The position numbers were made by a program, and so were the translations under genes. The notes beneath the pieces are model-generated. The model saw nothing but the letters and a program-made list of their open reading frames with translations. It ran no database searches and had not been told where the DNA came from. A stretch of 64,000 bases of DNA. Origin: Glossina fuscipes (Eukaryota; Arthropoda; Insecta; Diptera; Glossinidae). Below, in pieces: positions 48,781 through 60,879 of this stretch; position 1 is the first letter of the stretch, and every line of letters starts with the position of its first letter. The stretch spans positions 30,418,778 through 30,482,777 of the forward strand of contig NW_023998414.1 in NCBI RefSeq assembly GCF_014805625.2, read 5' to 3'.

Positions 48781-49459
48781 ATTTCTTATGCCTTTTTTTT
48801 TTTTTTTTTTGGTGTAAACGATGATGCGTTAACTTCGGTCATAGCCCCATTGTCAGTATCGCTAAGCATTGGAGTCTTTGCTGCACTTGGTATTTCATGA
48901 TAGCCCTAAGATTTTAATTTATTAATTTGATCCGATGTGATTGCGTAATCATACATGCGTGTGTTCGTACTTGGACAGAATAAAAGTGAGTGTTTTCTTT
49001 GGAATATCATGCACATAATCCCTGAAAATCGTCAGTATGAACCACTAATAGCCATAGAGATGGCGAAATTTCAGAATAAAATACATATAAAATTATTTGT
49101 CAGTAATTTTTTATTTAAAATTAGTTTGACCGTTTGCAATCGTAGTAGCAGTAGTAGTAGTAGATCGCTCTCAAGTAATTTGTGACATTTTTAATTTTGA
49201 TGTCTTGTGCGTTTTTTCGGTTTAGCAGCAAAAATATGAACAAGTCTAATAACTTTTTCTTATGTACTTTCTGTTTGAAAGAAATCTGTATCACTTCTTA
49301 GATATTTTTTCATGCATATGCGCAACGGAAAAGCGAAAACTCCTTGAATGTATGAAAGATTTCCTCAGTCGGGTAATCTACATCATTGGGTAAATGTTTC
49401 CGATATGTGCTATTTCTACACATGAAATTGCCCAACTCTTTATATTGCAACAAGTGGTC

Positions 49460-49544
49460 GCTCATTTGATTACTCTCTCAAATTACCAAATTCGAAGTTC
49501 GCTCATTTAATTACTCTCCTCTCAAGTTAACAAATTCGAAGTTC
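49460..49544. repeat. Tandem duplication of about 42 bp
   Basis: GCTCATTTGATTACTCTC...AAATTCGAAGTTC (49460-49500) is followed at once by a second copy (49501-49544) with a few substitutions and a small insertion. It lies just upstream of the inverted-repeat arm and the 31 bp array. Confidence 0.75.
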
Positions 49545-49552
49545 AAATCTGT

Positions 49553-49578
49553 GTTTTGCCGACGGCTTTGTATTTAAC
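49553..49578. repeat. Right arm of the 26 bp inverted repeat (partner at 46830)
   Basis: Contains GTTTTGCCGACGGCTTTG, the reverse complement of the core of the left arm. It overlaps the start of the 31 bp tandem array. Confidence 0.7.
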
Positions 49579-49694
49579 AGAATCGATTATCTTTGATCTG
49601 TTATTTAACAGAATCGATTATCATTGATCTGTTATTTAACAGAATCGATTATCTTTGATCTGTTATTTAACAGAATCGATTATCTTTGATCTGT
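49571..49694. repeat. Tandem array, 31 bp x 4 copies
   Basis: Four units (49571-49601, 49602-49632, 49633-49663 and 49664-49694) with a single difference (TATCATTG for TATCTTTG in unit 2). Each unit contains the palindrome AATCGATT. Each unit junction makes the inverted repeat TCTGTTATTTAACAGA. The near-identity suggests recent expansion or selection for a binding site. Confidence 0.92.
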
Positions 49695-52600
49695 TTAGTT
49701 GGGCATTTAACCATTTATTTATTAAAAGCGACTCTGTGCTTTGCCTTTTAACAGGGAATTTAACAATTTATTTATGGCGCCTACCTCAAGGTGGAAAACC
49801 GTGCTTATATGCTTAATGTGTCTTTCTCCGTTATAAAATTAATTTAATGTACAAAGCAGTTGTAGGAATTGAATAATTGCGAAAAAAATGAAAGAAAAGA
49901 AACTCAAAAATATTAATCGAGTGAAAAATTGAGAAAAATTGAAAATATTTCAAATAAGAAGAGCGTTTGTATATAAAATCATTATCTTAGATCTATTTTC
50001 ATCATAAAACATGAATACATATTATATGACTTTTCACATTGAAACTTTTTTACACGCAGCAAATCAATTGTTGATTTGCTGAATTCCAGAAGAAAAAGCA
50101 GTAAAAAATTTCGATGCGGGAAAAAAGTTTTTTTTCCCTTGACCACTTCATCTTAACTCAATTAATAAAATATTGTTATCGTATACCGATTTTTGTATAT
50201 TGAGATGAGTAACTGAGAAGAGTTATCTAAATACGCTGTCACTCAGCGTGACCGTAAAGATAAACTATACTTAAAAGGGAAGGTGCACTCATTAAAAATG
50301 TCCTATACCATATCAATATTTTCAATCCGGGGATGGGAAATATGAAAGTATATCAACCATTTTAACCGGTGCATTGAAAAATTGGAGGATCTAAAGAATC
50401 TGGTCTACAAGAAAATATTACTTCTATACATAATAGTTTCAATTCTCTTAAATATTTATCGTTTCGTGTGCGGTGAGTGAAAAATTTTACTACGAAATTT
50501 CATACATAATCTCTCTATTTCTCTTATTTTCTCTTATTTGGTTTTTAACTTTTGAACGGTTCGGACGGTAGATATGTGTTAGTTTTCTATCGCGAAAGCT
50601 TATCGCAAATAATATACGTAAATAAATATAATATTGAGAAGAAAGCTGTTAACGTGTACGATCAATGCTTAATTAAATAAAATATCTATAATATTGTTAA
50701 TATTGTTAAAACTATAAAGTACTTATAAAAAATATGGTAATAATAGTAAAAATAAAATAAATTTTTTTTTTTTTTCCTTTTAATACACTTCAAGTTTATA
50801 TACCAACATTTGTTATTAAAAGAAAATCTTAACAATAGAGAAATAAGAAAAAAAAAAAAAAAATGACACAAACTTTTGTTGTGTTAAGTGAACAAGTTTA
50901 TTAAGCGTAATTGTTATGTAGAAGCGAAAATTTCAAATTCCAAAAATTAATTCGTTCAGTAAATTTGTTCGACAAAAAAGCATTCAGAAGTTAATTTACT
51001 GGTTGTTGTATTTTTTAAATTGTTTTTTTTTTTTTTTCTGTTTTTGTTTTTGTTATTTCTTATCCCTTTTTATAGAAATGTCTCAAGTTCTTTAAGCTCT
51101 TGCAGTTTCATTTCACGTTAAAGCGTTGAAGTTCAAGCAGTGAATGGCTGATAAGTGGATGAGATGATAATAAAGTGTAAAAACTATCAGTTAAAAGTGA
51201 AGAATTTATTTTTATAATTAATAAATAAGAGGAAAATTTTTGATAACCCAAAAAAAAAATAAAAAGGAAAACAAAAATTTAGATTTATTTACAAATAAGT
51301 TAACCAAGTTATTAGCACAAGAAAAAAAAAGTAAAAGAAAGAAAAGTATGAAAGGTGTGTTGTTGCATATGTTTTAAATGCTAATTTGTCCGCCTTTTTC
51401 CCCTTCCCGTTAATGTATTTACAAAGTAATAATAAACTAAATAATTTAATAACAATGCAAAGTTCCTGTAGACGTAACATGGGAAAATAATAAAAATAGT
51501 AATAATAATAATAATAACAATAATAATAATAATATTAATAATGTAACATAATAAAAAAAATAAATAAATAAATAAATAAAAAAATACGTAAGCAACATTG
51601 CTGTGCATTAAATCAAAATATTTTTTTATAGTAAGTTGTTATACTCTCAGGTGTGCTTATGTTGTATCTTTTTCGTTTTTTTATTTTTTTATTTTCTATT
51701 TTTTCTATATAATTGACTTAACGCTTCAGTGCTTTCAATACATTCAGTTTTCTTATAAGAGCGTATGCAGGTTACTCCACCATGTTTGTAGCAAAGCAAA
51801 CGTACGTACGTAAACAACTTTTATATAAATGAAAAATTTTTAAAGTGAATTGAGTACACTTTTGGTCAGTTAAACTCTGTACGTCTCGATAATTGTTTTT
51901 AGTATGTTTAGTCGATTGTGATGTATTAGCGTCATATACTATGATATGCTATTTACTGTTTATATATATAGCGTTAATCAAGCTAATTGAAAAGTTCGCG
52001 GAGCAATCCATTTCTATCATCTCTTGAAGGGACTCCCCCTTTCGAAGCTTGTCACACTTAATTCCGTGATGCCACTTTTATTTGTTCAGCTCAGACAGGA
52101 CGCTGTCCAGGAGCACTTTTCTTGTGCGATAATAAATAAAAGTAAAACAGCGGATAAGGCAATTCCCTTATTAAGGTCTCCGTGACATTCAAAAAAGACA
52201 TCCGATTATTTCAGCAATTAATCTAAGAAAGTTGAGCATTGCACTCTCCTCTTATTTGGCTAAAGGCAAATCAATCAGTACAGTACTTAGCAAAAAAAGG
52301 CCTTTAATAAATTCGTCCGAAGCTAGACATTAAATGCATTTGAATATCAGGATCTTTGCGATAATTCTTTTATCTCATTAATGTGACGCGATGTTTAAAA
52401 AATATTTAATGGTTAACACTATCGATAGGTTGACGTGTGAAGTCGCGGCTTTTGCTAATGTTATTGCATTGTCATATTCATATCTATATTCATATTTATA
52501 TTCATATTCATATTAGATTTATGTTTTTTTTTTTTTTTTTTTTTTGTATATCTATTTGCATATATATTTTTTTATATTTGTATTTATATTTATATTTTCA

Positions 52601-52940
52601 GTTATATTTTTTTATGCATATTTATATTTATCTTCATACCAATGTTTATGTTTTCCCATGTTTTATGTTCCGGTTTATGTTCATTTTTGCATTCACACGT
52701 AATTTCCTGTTGCATAGCTTAACGCTCTGCGAACTTTTCTATCAGCCCGAATTTACAATAATAGCAAATTGTTAATTATGTCTATAGCAGTTACGCTTGT
52801 TTGCATTCCTTTTGACAATACTTCAATATTGGGTACTCGCATGCAATGAAAACATGGTATCAAAAGGCTGCCTACAATGCCGCCTTAATGATTTTATTGG
52901 TTGTGTGTAGCATAAAAAATGGTTTTCGATTACAGAATTT
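49695..52940. other. Intergenic DNA: no gene recognised
   Basis: AT-rich with A/T runs, an (AAT)n-like stretch at 51500-51545 and TATA/CATA-rich sequence at 52470-52640. A CGTGTGCG|GTGAGT string at about 50467 looks like a splice donor of an untranslated exon but has no support. A TATCGATA lies at 52420-52427. Confidence 0.4.
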
Positions 52941-53095
52941 TCATTCCAATTTAAAAGTTGAACCGTACTGTCCATTTAATAGGCGACTGATGGTTTCTTC
53001 ATTTAAATACCCGCTTACGTACAAGTGCATACGCTCTTGAATTATTTCAATCTCGCATTCTAGCAATTTTTCCAAATATAATGTGTATTGAATGA
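52941..53095 (-). CDS. Possible coding exon or short ORF on the reverse strand
   Basis: After a TTTAATATTGCAG acceptor-like string, the reverse strand stays open for 51 codons to a TGA at 52941-52943 and includes YLEKLLECEIEIIQERMHLY and LNEETISRLLNGQYG. The helix-forming, gene-like composition is unusual in this AT-rich desert, where chance frames are mostly Ile/Lys/Tyr/Phe. The frame also runs upstream to a GTG at 53153. No family was recognised and no partner exon was found. It could be the last exon of an unseen gene, a short ORF, or chance. Confidence 0.25.
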
Positions 53096-53159
53096 CTGCA
53101 ATATTAAAGCGACGAATATGATAATTAAAGGGTTTTATGTTAAAGTTTTTCACTTTTTT

Positions 53160-54478
53160 CCTCTCTGCTTCTGCGATGGGTCTGACGTCGATCTAATTCG
53201 TGAACGCGTTTTGTTGAACGATATGAAACTCTTGACATATTTAGCAAAAACTTAGTTGTATACAAGGGACAAGTAAAACTTGTGTTTCGTTGATTTTTAT
53301 AATGATCGGAGCGAAGAAGAAGAAGAAGACAATCATATCAATTTTGTCATTCACGATCCTAACGCAATTTTTGCAAAAAATCAAATTCATTATAAAATTG
53401 GTCAGCATGCAGGACTCTTATAGCACTTAAACAAAGTATATTGGCTTTATGAGAACATCAGTGAAACAAAGTCCATTTGTCTTATGGATAATCCTCGTCC
53501 AAATCTGTTTTCATTGCCCCTGACTCATCTTTTGCAACGATACTCGATCCAAGTCTCATCTTCATGACTTCATGATAGTCAGAAATCATCTCCTCACGCA
53601 CATTATAAAAATCGAGAAAAAAAATAAAACACTTTTTGTATCGGACAAAATCAAGCGCAACTAAAATCCTAATGAATTTGATGACGTGACAATCGACACA
53701 AACGTCTGTTAAAGTGCCATTAATTTAGAGAAAAGGAGAACATTTCTGATATTCGATATGTTCGCGCAATTTAACTTGAATCTTGATCATAATTTTCGTG
53801 CACTTATATTATGTATGTTTGTCATTGCATATATATATATGTTGTGTACGATTTTTCATTAAAAATTAATTAAACTTAGAATATCGAAAATAACATAAGT
53901 TCAGCTCTTGAAGAGTATGAGAAATTCAATTTAAGCTCAATAAAATTTCATTTTATTTCGCCGAGACAGCGAATATCGGCACAACAGCTTGATTGAGTTT
54001 GTTTTTCGTACCAACCTAACCTAACATATACAATACAATAATACGTTGTGGATTAACTTAAAATTCATTGACATTTAAAATGACTACATATTAAAAAGTA
54101 GTCCAAAATTTTTGAATAATCTCAATAGAATAATATATATATATATATATATTTTTTTTTTTTTTATTTATTTATTTTGTTTTTTTTTGTTTTTGTTTTT
54201 GTTAAATAAGGTACAGACTTATTATCATGCATTGATTCTATTGTTGGTGTTCGTTATTTCTTTTCAGATTTTAATTTATTGTTTGAATTCATTGCCAAAT
54301 ATTAAATTTAAAACAAAAATAGAAGAAGAATAAAAGAAGCAAGTGAAAAATTATTTATATTTCATTTGATCTTCTCTAACTTGTCTCTCTTCGTCGTCCT
54401 GTTGTTCGGTCGGCGCTAAACTCTACAAAATTATTTTGCATTAATTGCAAAAGTATTATTGCTTGGGAGTTGTAAAAT
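53160..54478. other. Intergenic DNA: no gene recognised
   Basis: Mixed AT-rich DNA. At 53300-53620 the base composition is more balanced but the frames are broken. (TA)n and T-runs occupy 54130-54200. Confidence 0.4.
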
Positions 54479-54505
54479 ATGTCACAATTTCGTGATAATT
54501 CTTGG
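54479..54505 (+). CDS. Candidate first coding exon (nine codons) ending at a strong donor
   Basis: ATG TCA CAA TTT CGT GAT AAT TCT TGG is followed directly by GTAAGT, a consensus donor, and preceded by AAAAT as a fair fly start context. The leader (about 54370-54478) is more GC-rich than its surroundings (CTTCGTCGTCCTGTTGTTCGGTCGGCGC), as 5' UTRs often are. It would encode MSQFRDNSW. No second exon was found in the remaining 9.5 kb, so it would need a long intron. This is an inference from splice and start signals only. Confidence 0.3.
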
Positions 54506-55300
54506 GTAAGTTGTTTTGTTCTTATTATCTATTATTATCTATTATTATTTATTTATTTATTTTTTCTTTCATTGCTGTTGTTGTTGTTGTTGTTATTGTT
54601 ATTGTTCTTATTGTTGTCATCATTATTGTTGCTGTCGCTATTGCCGTAATTATTGCATTTTTATTACATATATGTATATGATTAAAGAAAATTTAGATTC
54701 ATATAATAATTGATTCACTCTGTGCGGTTACTAATCGTGTAATTAGAAAATATTACTCATCTTACGTTTTAACACTAATGCCAGTTTGTGTATAAATCGT
54801 TCGTATCCATTCCATGGTTGATCTATTTTTTTATTTTTTTTTTTTATTTTTTTATTTATTTATACTCATCACCGTCATATAAATATGTATTAATTTCATT
54901 GTTTCGTTTATAATAATAAAAAAAAGATTGGAATCAAAAATCGCATACAAGTGTACACCCATCTCCCGCTTTACACGATTGATAGGTTCCTCATAAAATC
55001 ATGCAAGCTAAAATGAAAATTTTTTTGCATAGAAACTCTTAAGATATATCGAAAACAACTACAAATGTGTTTTTTCAATCATCTGTCGAACAAAAAAACA
55101 CGAGAGACAAGCTTACTAGACGTATACGTACGACTTTAACTATGAAAAACGTAAAAATAATAATTTAATTAATGTGCGAAGTAAAAAAATATAACACCAA
55201 AAAAAAAAATAAATAAATAAAACTACAACTAAAATAATAAAAAAAAAAAAAATAGACAGAAAAATAAATATATATGTTTATATGTCCCATTACAAAAAGA
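54506..55300. other. Simple-sequence-rich DNA, no gene
   Basis: ATT/GTT-rich microsatellite stretches at 54520-54660, T-runs near 54830 and A-runs near 55200-55250. Open frames across these are low-complexity artefacts. Confidence 0.5.
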
Positions 55301-55309
55301 TGAAAGCAT

Positions 55310-55760
55310 ATTAATTTTGAGAAAACGTTTGCAACATCTAGGATCAAGCCTCAGAAACCCCTAAGAAAGTTTCTAGATATAGATATTTGATTAGTATCAG
55401 ATCCCGAATTGGTACAAACATATCCGTCCGACCGTCTATCCGCCTATCCGTTTGTACGTCTGTTCATATGTCCGCGTGTGTACTGTCTGATCGCAAGGAT
55501 GACATCGACTTCAAATTCGGCAGGAACATTGAAAGTTCGTCCACGCAGCTTGGTATTGAAAACGGACCAAATCTGATAAGCCCGCTTCTTTCAGAAGCAA
55601 AAAAAAAAAAAGAAAAAGAAATTGTTTTTTTGTTCGTTACTTATAAAGTATAAGATAAAAATTCGCATGTGTACTCTATAAACAATCTTTCCGTACTTGA
55701 ATAAAAATGAAGGACCAGACGGCCACGTCAACCTTATATTATGGAGCCTCGAAATACCTT
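55310..55760 (+). repeat. Dispersed repeat family copy, 5' half
   Basis: CAACATCTAGGATCAAGCCTCAGA head, CATATCCGTCCGACCGTCTATCC core, GATCGCAAGGATGACATCGAC, TTCGGCAGGAACATTGAAAG, GGTATTGAAAACGGACCAAA. The same block order is seen at 23.8 and 58.9 kb. The open frame 55387-55653 is repeat sequence. Confidence 0.6.
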
Positions 55761-55969
55761 TGATTTTCTCTTTATAATGTTTACGCGCAGTCGAATATCA
55801 TTTTCTTAATCGTTTTTTGCTTTTCTTTTCACGACAATAATGGCACGATACGTGACATCAATATAGTGAATCAAAGTTAAGTAGAAGTGTGCATAAACTT
55901 CAGGTTAGTTTTTTTTTTTTTCTAATACACTTTCATATTAAAAATCCTTTAAAATCGGATATATGCCAA

Positions 55970-56034
55970 GCAGAGTAGCGGAGAAGGTACGAATCGCGAC
56001 TATCTAATCATTGTTCGCGGATTCAAATCTCTGC
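55970..56034 (+). repeat. tRNA-like SINE head (A and B boxes)
   Basis: GCAGAG at 55970 can pair with CTCTGC at 56029-56034, like an acceptor stem. Between them lie GTAGCGGAGAAGG, close to a pol III A box, and GGATTCAAATC, close to a B box, about 33 bases apart. The cloverleaf is imperfect: the T-stem is poor and the total length is only about 65. A tRNA-derived SINE is therefore likelier than a working tRNA. The body may run to the AT-rich stretch near 56165. Confidence 0.45.
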
Positions 56035-56169
56035 GCGGTAGGGTTTAATCTGGTCGCAGGCCCCTACTTATCTTTTTCTCTTTCCATGCTTCTTTCTGAT
56101 CATTACACGAATTGGACCTGCAAAGGACACGTTCTGATTGACTAATTGTTACGGTTATATTAAAAAACA

Positions 56170-57985
56170 AAAAACAAGCTCGTCACGTACGAAGCAATGG
56201 ATAGACTTTGTTAGCCAGCGTGAAATTTGGTTACCACATGCAATCGAGTCCTACCGGTTGGCATTTGAAATATTTGCAGATAGAAAGTGTTTAGGCATCA
56301 ATTTTATAAGTTGAAAATGAATATTGTATTATATAAGTTGAAAAATGCCTTTTGTTGTACGCCTTTTAAACACTTCTACAACAGATAGAAATCTGCAACG
56401 ATCACTAACGAGGACAAAATTATATAAATAAATCAAACGATTATACCAAATATTGATTCTAACCATTAAGAGTTGCTTAAAGAAATGAATATCGAAGACA
56501 TTTAAAGGCAAACATGAAATTTTTATTATTTCTATAAGAACTGAGCCGAATATCATTTCATCCGTTCGTTTAACTCTTAGAAAGACCTTAAAAAGAGTCT
56601 TCATAGTGAGGCGATTTAAGCATCTCCGTCTTTTCTGTTCATCGTCTGTTGTTTGCAATCTCACATTTGCGAAAATTGAGACCTGAAGTGGAAGCCTTGT
56701 CCATAGTGTGAGGTCTTACTCTCAGCTGGACAATGAGTTTGAAAATTAAAAGATATGTATAACGCCAAGCCTTTAGCAGATATCGATCTGATTTTGTTTA
56801 CGATCATTTACAATAGTCCTTGAAATATAGTAAACAAATAAAAAACATTATAACGGATCACCATAAAATACGCTACACCATCCCATACTTATGCATATAA
56901 CGACTTCAAAATAAGGCATTACATGGGAATTTGATGAAATACTGGTCCGATTGGAATAATTTTCAACACGTGTACAGTGCACCGAATTTCATTGAAATAT
57001 CTTGGAAATATGCCGCCTATAGGATGAACACAAAAAAAAAAAAAAAAAGAAAAAAGACGGATAAACGGGTAGACAAGTTTAAACTGATTCTAAATTGATC
57101 GGTATAATAAAAGATGGATTTATCTCAAGTTCTTATGTATGCTACATACATTCGCACAAAGGTAATAAGCTCAGAAGTGATGTAGGGTATAAAAATGGTT
57201 AATTGATGTGAGTAGGAAGGAAATGAAATTTATAAGATCGCATAAAAAGAAGTCCGGGGTTTTGGTTTCGAAATTAGAACTCGTCAAGCCGCAAAGTGAC
57301 GAAGTGAAGAGAGAAAAAAAATTCCCAAACTTGCCTTCAATATCTGAAAAATTGTAACTTGATTTGAAATATATATATTTGAGCAGGCAGTTGAAAACAT
57401 CTCTAATGTTATGCAATTTTTATATGTTCGCTTAAGGTGTTGTGCCTTGAAAATTCGCTACAAAGTGATTCCGACTTTCTTTCGTGCTTTTTTTTTTTTT
57501 TTTTTTTATTTTTTATTTTTTTATTATTAGTATTATATGCAAAATGAATATTTTATTAAATAAGTAGTAATAATCAGTATGTATGTGTGTATAAAGTTAA
57601 CAACTTGAGTGAGTGGTTGCTTAATTAGACATGAACTCGAATGCATTTTAAGCAACAAATTATTTATAGCGTATGATTTTCGTGGTGTCTTGTGTGGTGT
57701 TTCTGTTATCACCATCTGTTATCGTTGCCTATGTGTGCCGCAATAGCAATAATTTGCTATTAGTAAAATTCAACCTTGCGTTTGGCTTGTCTGTAGTACA
57801 AATGGATTCACCGCATTCACCAGTTGATGACTAACAGTAATATTTGCACGCCAACGAAATATACGAGAAAGATAAGGAAGAATATTGAAGAGATTTATTT
57901 ATTTATTTTCTTTCTTTTTATTGTGGATTTTCTTGGTAAAAGTCAAGTTTTATTTATTTATTTTATAAATGTATTTAGAAAAAAA

Positions 57986-58020
<35 letters not shown>

Positions 58021-58840
58021 TTAAAACAAGTACCTGTTTTATTGTACATTTATGGAAAGCTCTAATTGCCCACATTGACAATTGATTCCCAAGAATGTCT
58101 TATAAACACGTAGTGAGTGCGATAAGCTGGAATGTCATTAAACTCGACTTTATTCGTTTTCTATGTTTTATGTTAATGCTTCCACGAGAAATATAAGTTT
58201 GTTTTCTTATTTTGAATTATTTTATGTAGAGAAATGTCGCTGCATAGTCAGTCAGCCTTTTCATTTAATAATGGGCATGTAGCGTGCATAGAGTTTAAAA
58301 ATCTCTAACGGATGTAATATTCGATTCGGGCATTAGTCAATCGACTATTGAATCATATAACATATGTTCTCGTAAACAACACGACACAGCATTGCCTAAA
58401 CCAAGGCAAGTCTAAAAAGCCTCATCAGTTTTGATCATCAATTTAATCATTCGTTTTGTCCATTCACTCGGAACATTTCGATTCATATTTCGCCAATTTA
58501 AGATATCGTGTCCTAAAACGATTTGAATGGATCCAGTAATACATTACAATTGACATGAAAATTGTGTTTGACGTCTGTTTTGATGATGTGCGCTTAAAGA
58601 TGAATGAATAACAAGCAAAGTTCATTCACATCACTGGCAGTTGCAAAATAAATGAAAAGACCTTTCCTATTAACCCGTTCGTATATAATTTTTAATGTAA
58701 TTAGAATGTAAGACATTTTATTGCTTTTCTCGTTTTTTTTTTTTTTTTCTTTCCACACATTTTAAATAAACATAAAACTTGGAACGTTATAATAGGCAAA
58801 GTTTGATTGTTTAATACTCTATCTACATCAGTGATAACAA
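56170..58840. other. Intergenic DNA: no gene recognised
   Basis: AT-rich with runs near 57030 and 57490 and a (TA)n tract at 57988-58018. Reverse frames at 56329-56664 and 57171-57416 lack recognisable domains. CGATTTAAGCATCTCCGTC at about 56613 is a further trace of the dispersed repeat core. Confidence 0.4.
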
Positions 58841-58849
58841 ATATGATGT

Positions 58850-59350
58850 TTTTATACCGATCACCGAAGGATCGGAGCTATACTCGTTTTGTTATAATGT
58901 TTGCAACGTCCGAAAGGAAGCTTCAAAGACTATAAAGCGACTTGATCAGCGTCAAATTTTGAATCGATTAAGTCATGTCTGTCCGTCTGTCCGTGTGTTA
59001 TTGATACTCTTCTAGTCACAAAAATGAAGATATCAACTTTAAATTTGGTAAAAACATTCAAAGTTTATGCGTGCGGTTCGGTATTGAAAATCGGCTAAAT
59101 TGGTCAAAGCATATGCCCGCAGAAATCTTCTACACTGACTTTACGGAAAACTTTTCTATTTATGTGGCAAAAATAGACAAAATCAGTTATGCCCACAAAA
59201 AGTTGGGTGAATAAATTTTCCGGGTTTTCATTTTTTTGAGATTTTATGCTTATTAATGACAAGGTTAAGAAGATAGAAATTTAAAATAATTTTGTGCACT
59301 CCTTAAATGAACATATGTTATCTCTATCCTAAATATAGTGGAAACCACAA
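58850..59350 (+). repeat. Dispersed repeat family copy with complete head
   Basis: Clear head TATACCGATCACCGAAGGAT, then GTTTGCAACG, GGAAGCTTCAAAGA, TTGATCAGCGTCAAATT, CATGTCTGTCCGTCTGTCC, CTAGTCACAAAAATGAAGAT, GGTATTGAAAATCGG and GCCCACAAAAAGTTGGGTG. The second half of the family is missing. Confidence 0.65.
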
Positions 59351-60879
59351 AGTGTGGGTATCAAATAAAAAGGACTATGCGGTGAATTTCGCATAAAAAT
59401 TTTTTTTCATGTATGCGAATGTATCTACAGTGTACGGAGACGGGGATTAGTTGTACATAATTTGCATAGTCTTTGTATAGTCTTTATGTAAGTGATCTGA
59501 CTGGCGGATATAAAGATTAAAAATATTAATTTTTAATTATTGAAATTCAATTCAATAGCATTTGTAATGCGGAGAAGTTGAATCACATTGGAAATTCAGA
59601 ATTCGATAAAACAATGTAATGGCAACTCTGGTATCGAATTGAAATTTTTTGAATTCCATCCTTACTTATCTAAATATCTGGGTAAGATTTCGTGAAAATA
59701 TTTATCTGCATAAAAGATTTCTCTAGCATAGGAATGCAGAAGAAGGAATCGCAACATAACAACAACATCACACACTCTTTGAAATATTTTATAGAAAACT
59801 ATTGCTATTAATGTGAAGTTTCGTATGAACAAATGAGGCACAAAATGCGGGACACTTTTGTCGAAAACCTCAATTTTATTTTTTCAACAATCAATAGAAT
59901 GAATATAAAATAAATTCTTGAATGAAATTAGAAGTGATTTATACAAGTCATGTACAATAAATTTATTTAACTGTTATAGTAAAAAATTTCACTTTTGCAC
60001 ATATTTATTATTCAGATCGTTCATTAGGGTCGTGATGGTATACTAAATGTTATTCTCCAGTTTCCGTACATATATTAATATGCAGAAAACGATGAAGAAG
60101 CTAAGTAATTTTCAATAAAAAAAAAAGTGTTACGTTTAGCATGCCACGCTATGCATCGAATATGTATAAAACAGTTAACTACTTGCAGAATAGAAAGTGC
60201 TTGAAATTCTTTATGAAAACTGACACGTATCTAGATAAATATGACCTGGAAATTGAAAAAAATTTATTTGTTTGCAATAAACGCCAGACCGACCATAAAC
60301 AAGTTTTGTAGATTCTGTTATGCGTTTATTCTCTTGATTAGTTCAAGTTTTTGATTGAATATATTGCTATACTTGTCCCTTAATTCGTCCATCTAATTGC
60401 CCAAATAAGCCAAAATATCTATGAAAGATTGAAAAGTGAAATAATTGCAAAAAAACTAAAACGACTTGAAAGGAAATACCATCCACACTCATTTTGATTG
60501 TGTTTTACAATGCGTTGATATCGGGCTGCAAAACGTGTGTGTAATTAAACGCCAAAACTAATGTGATGTATAAGCTTCCTAAAACTAACTTGTGTACACA
60601 TGGCGTAATTATTCAACAAACACAAATACGCTGATTTATCGTATCATATACACGCCACGTACGCATCTAACAGAACGTAACTATAACCGCAGCATAGGTA
60701 AATGCTTACATATATAATATATTTATATGCTGAATCGAGGGCTACATTACTTGTAATACAGGGTGTGTTAAGGTTTATATGCATTCATATAGTTTCACCT
60801 TTTCTTTCACTATCTACCTTCGCGACCTAAAAGATCTTGTTCGCGCCCTTAACCATCCAGTTTTAAGATTCTTGTAAAT
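59351..60879. other. Intergenic DNA: no gene recognised
   Basis: AT-rich sequence with no coding frame and no clear repeat beyond isolated short runs. Confidence 0.4.

Noticed and set aside
49141..49163. Serine codon run (AGTAGC repeats)
   Set aside because: A short trinucleotide repeat with no coding context.
52437..52775. 112-codon His/Ile/Tyr/Phe-rich frame
   Set aside because: It is a translation of CATA/TATA simple sequence and a T-run.
54010..54030. CCTAACCTAAC resembling the insect telomere repeat TTAGG
   Set aside because: It has only two units, and flies do not use TTAGG telomeres.
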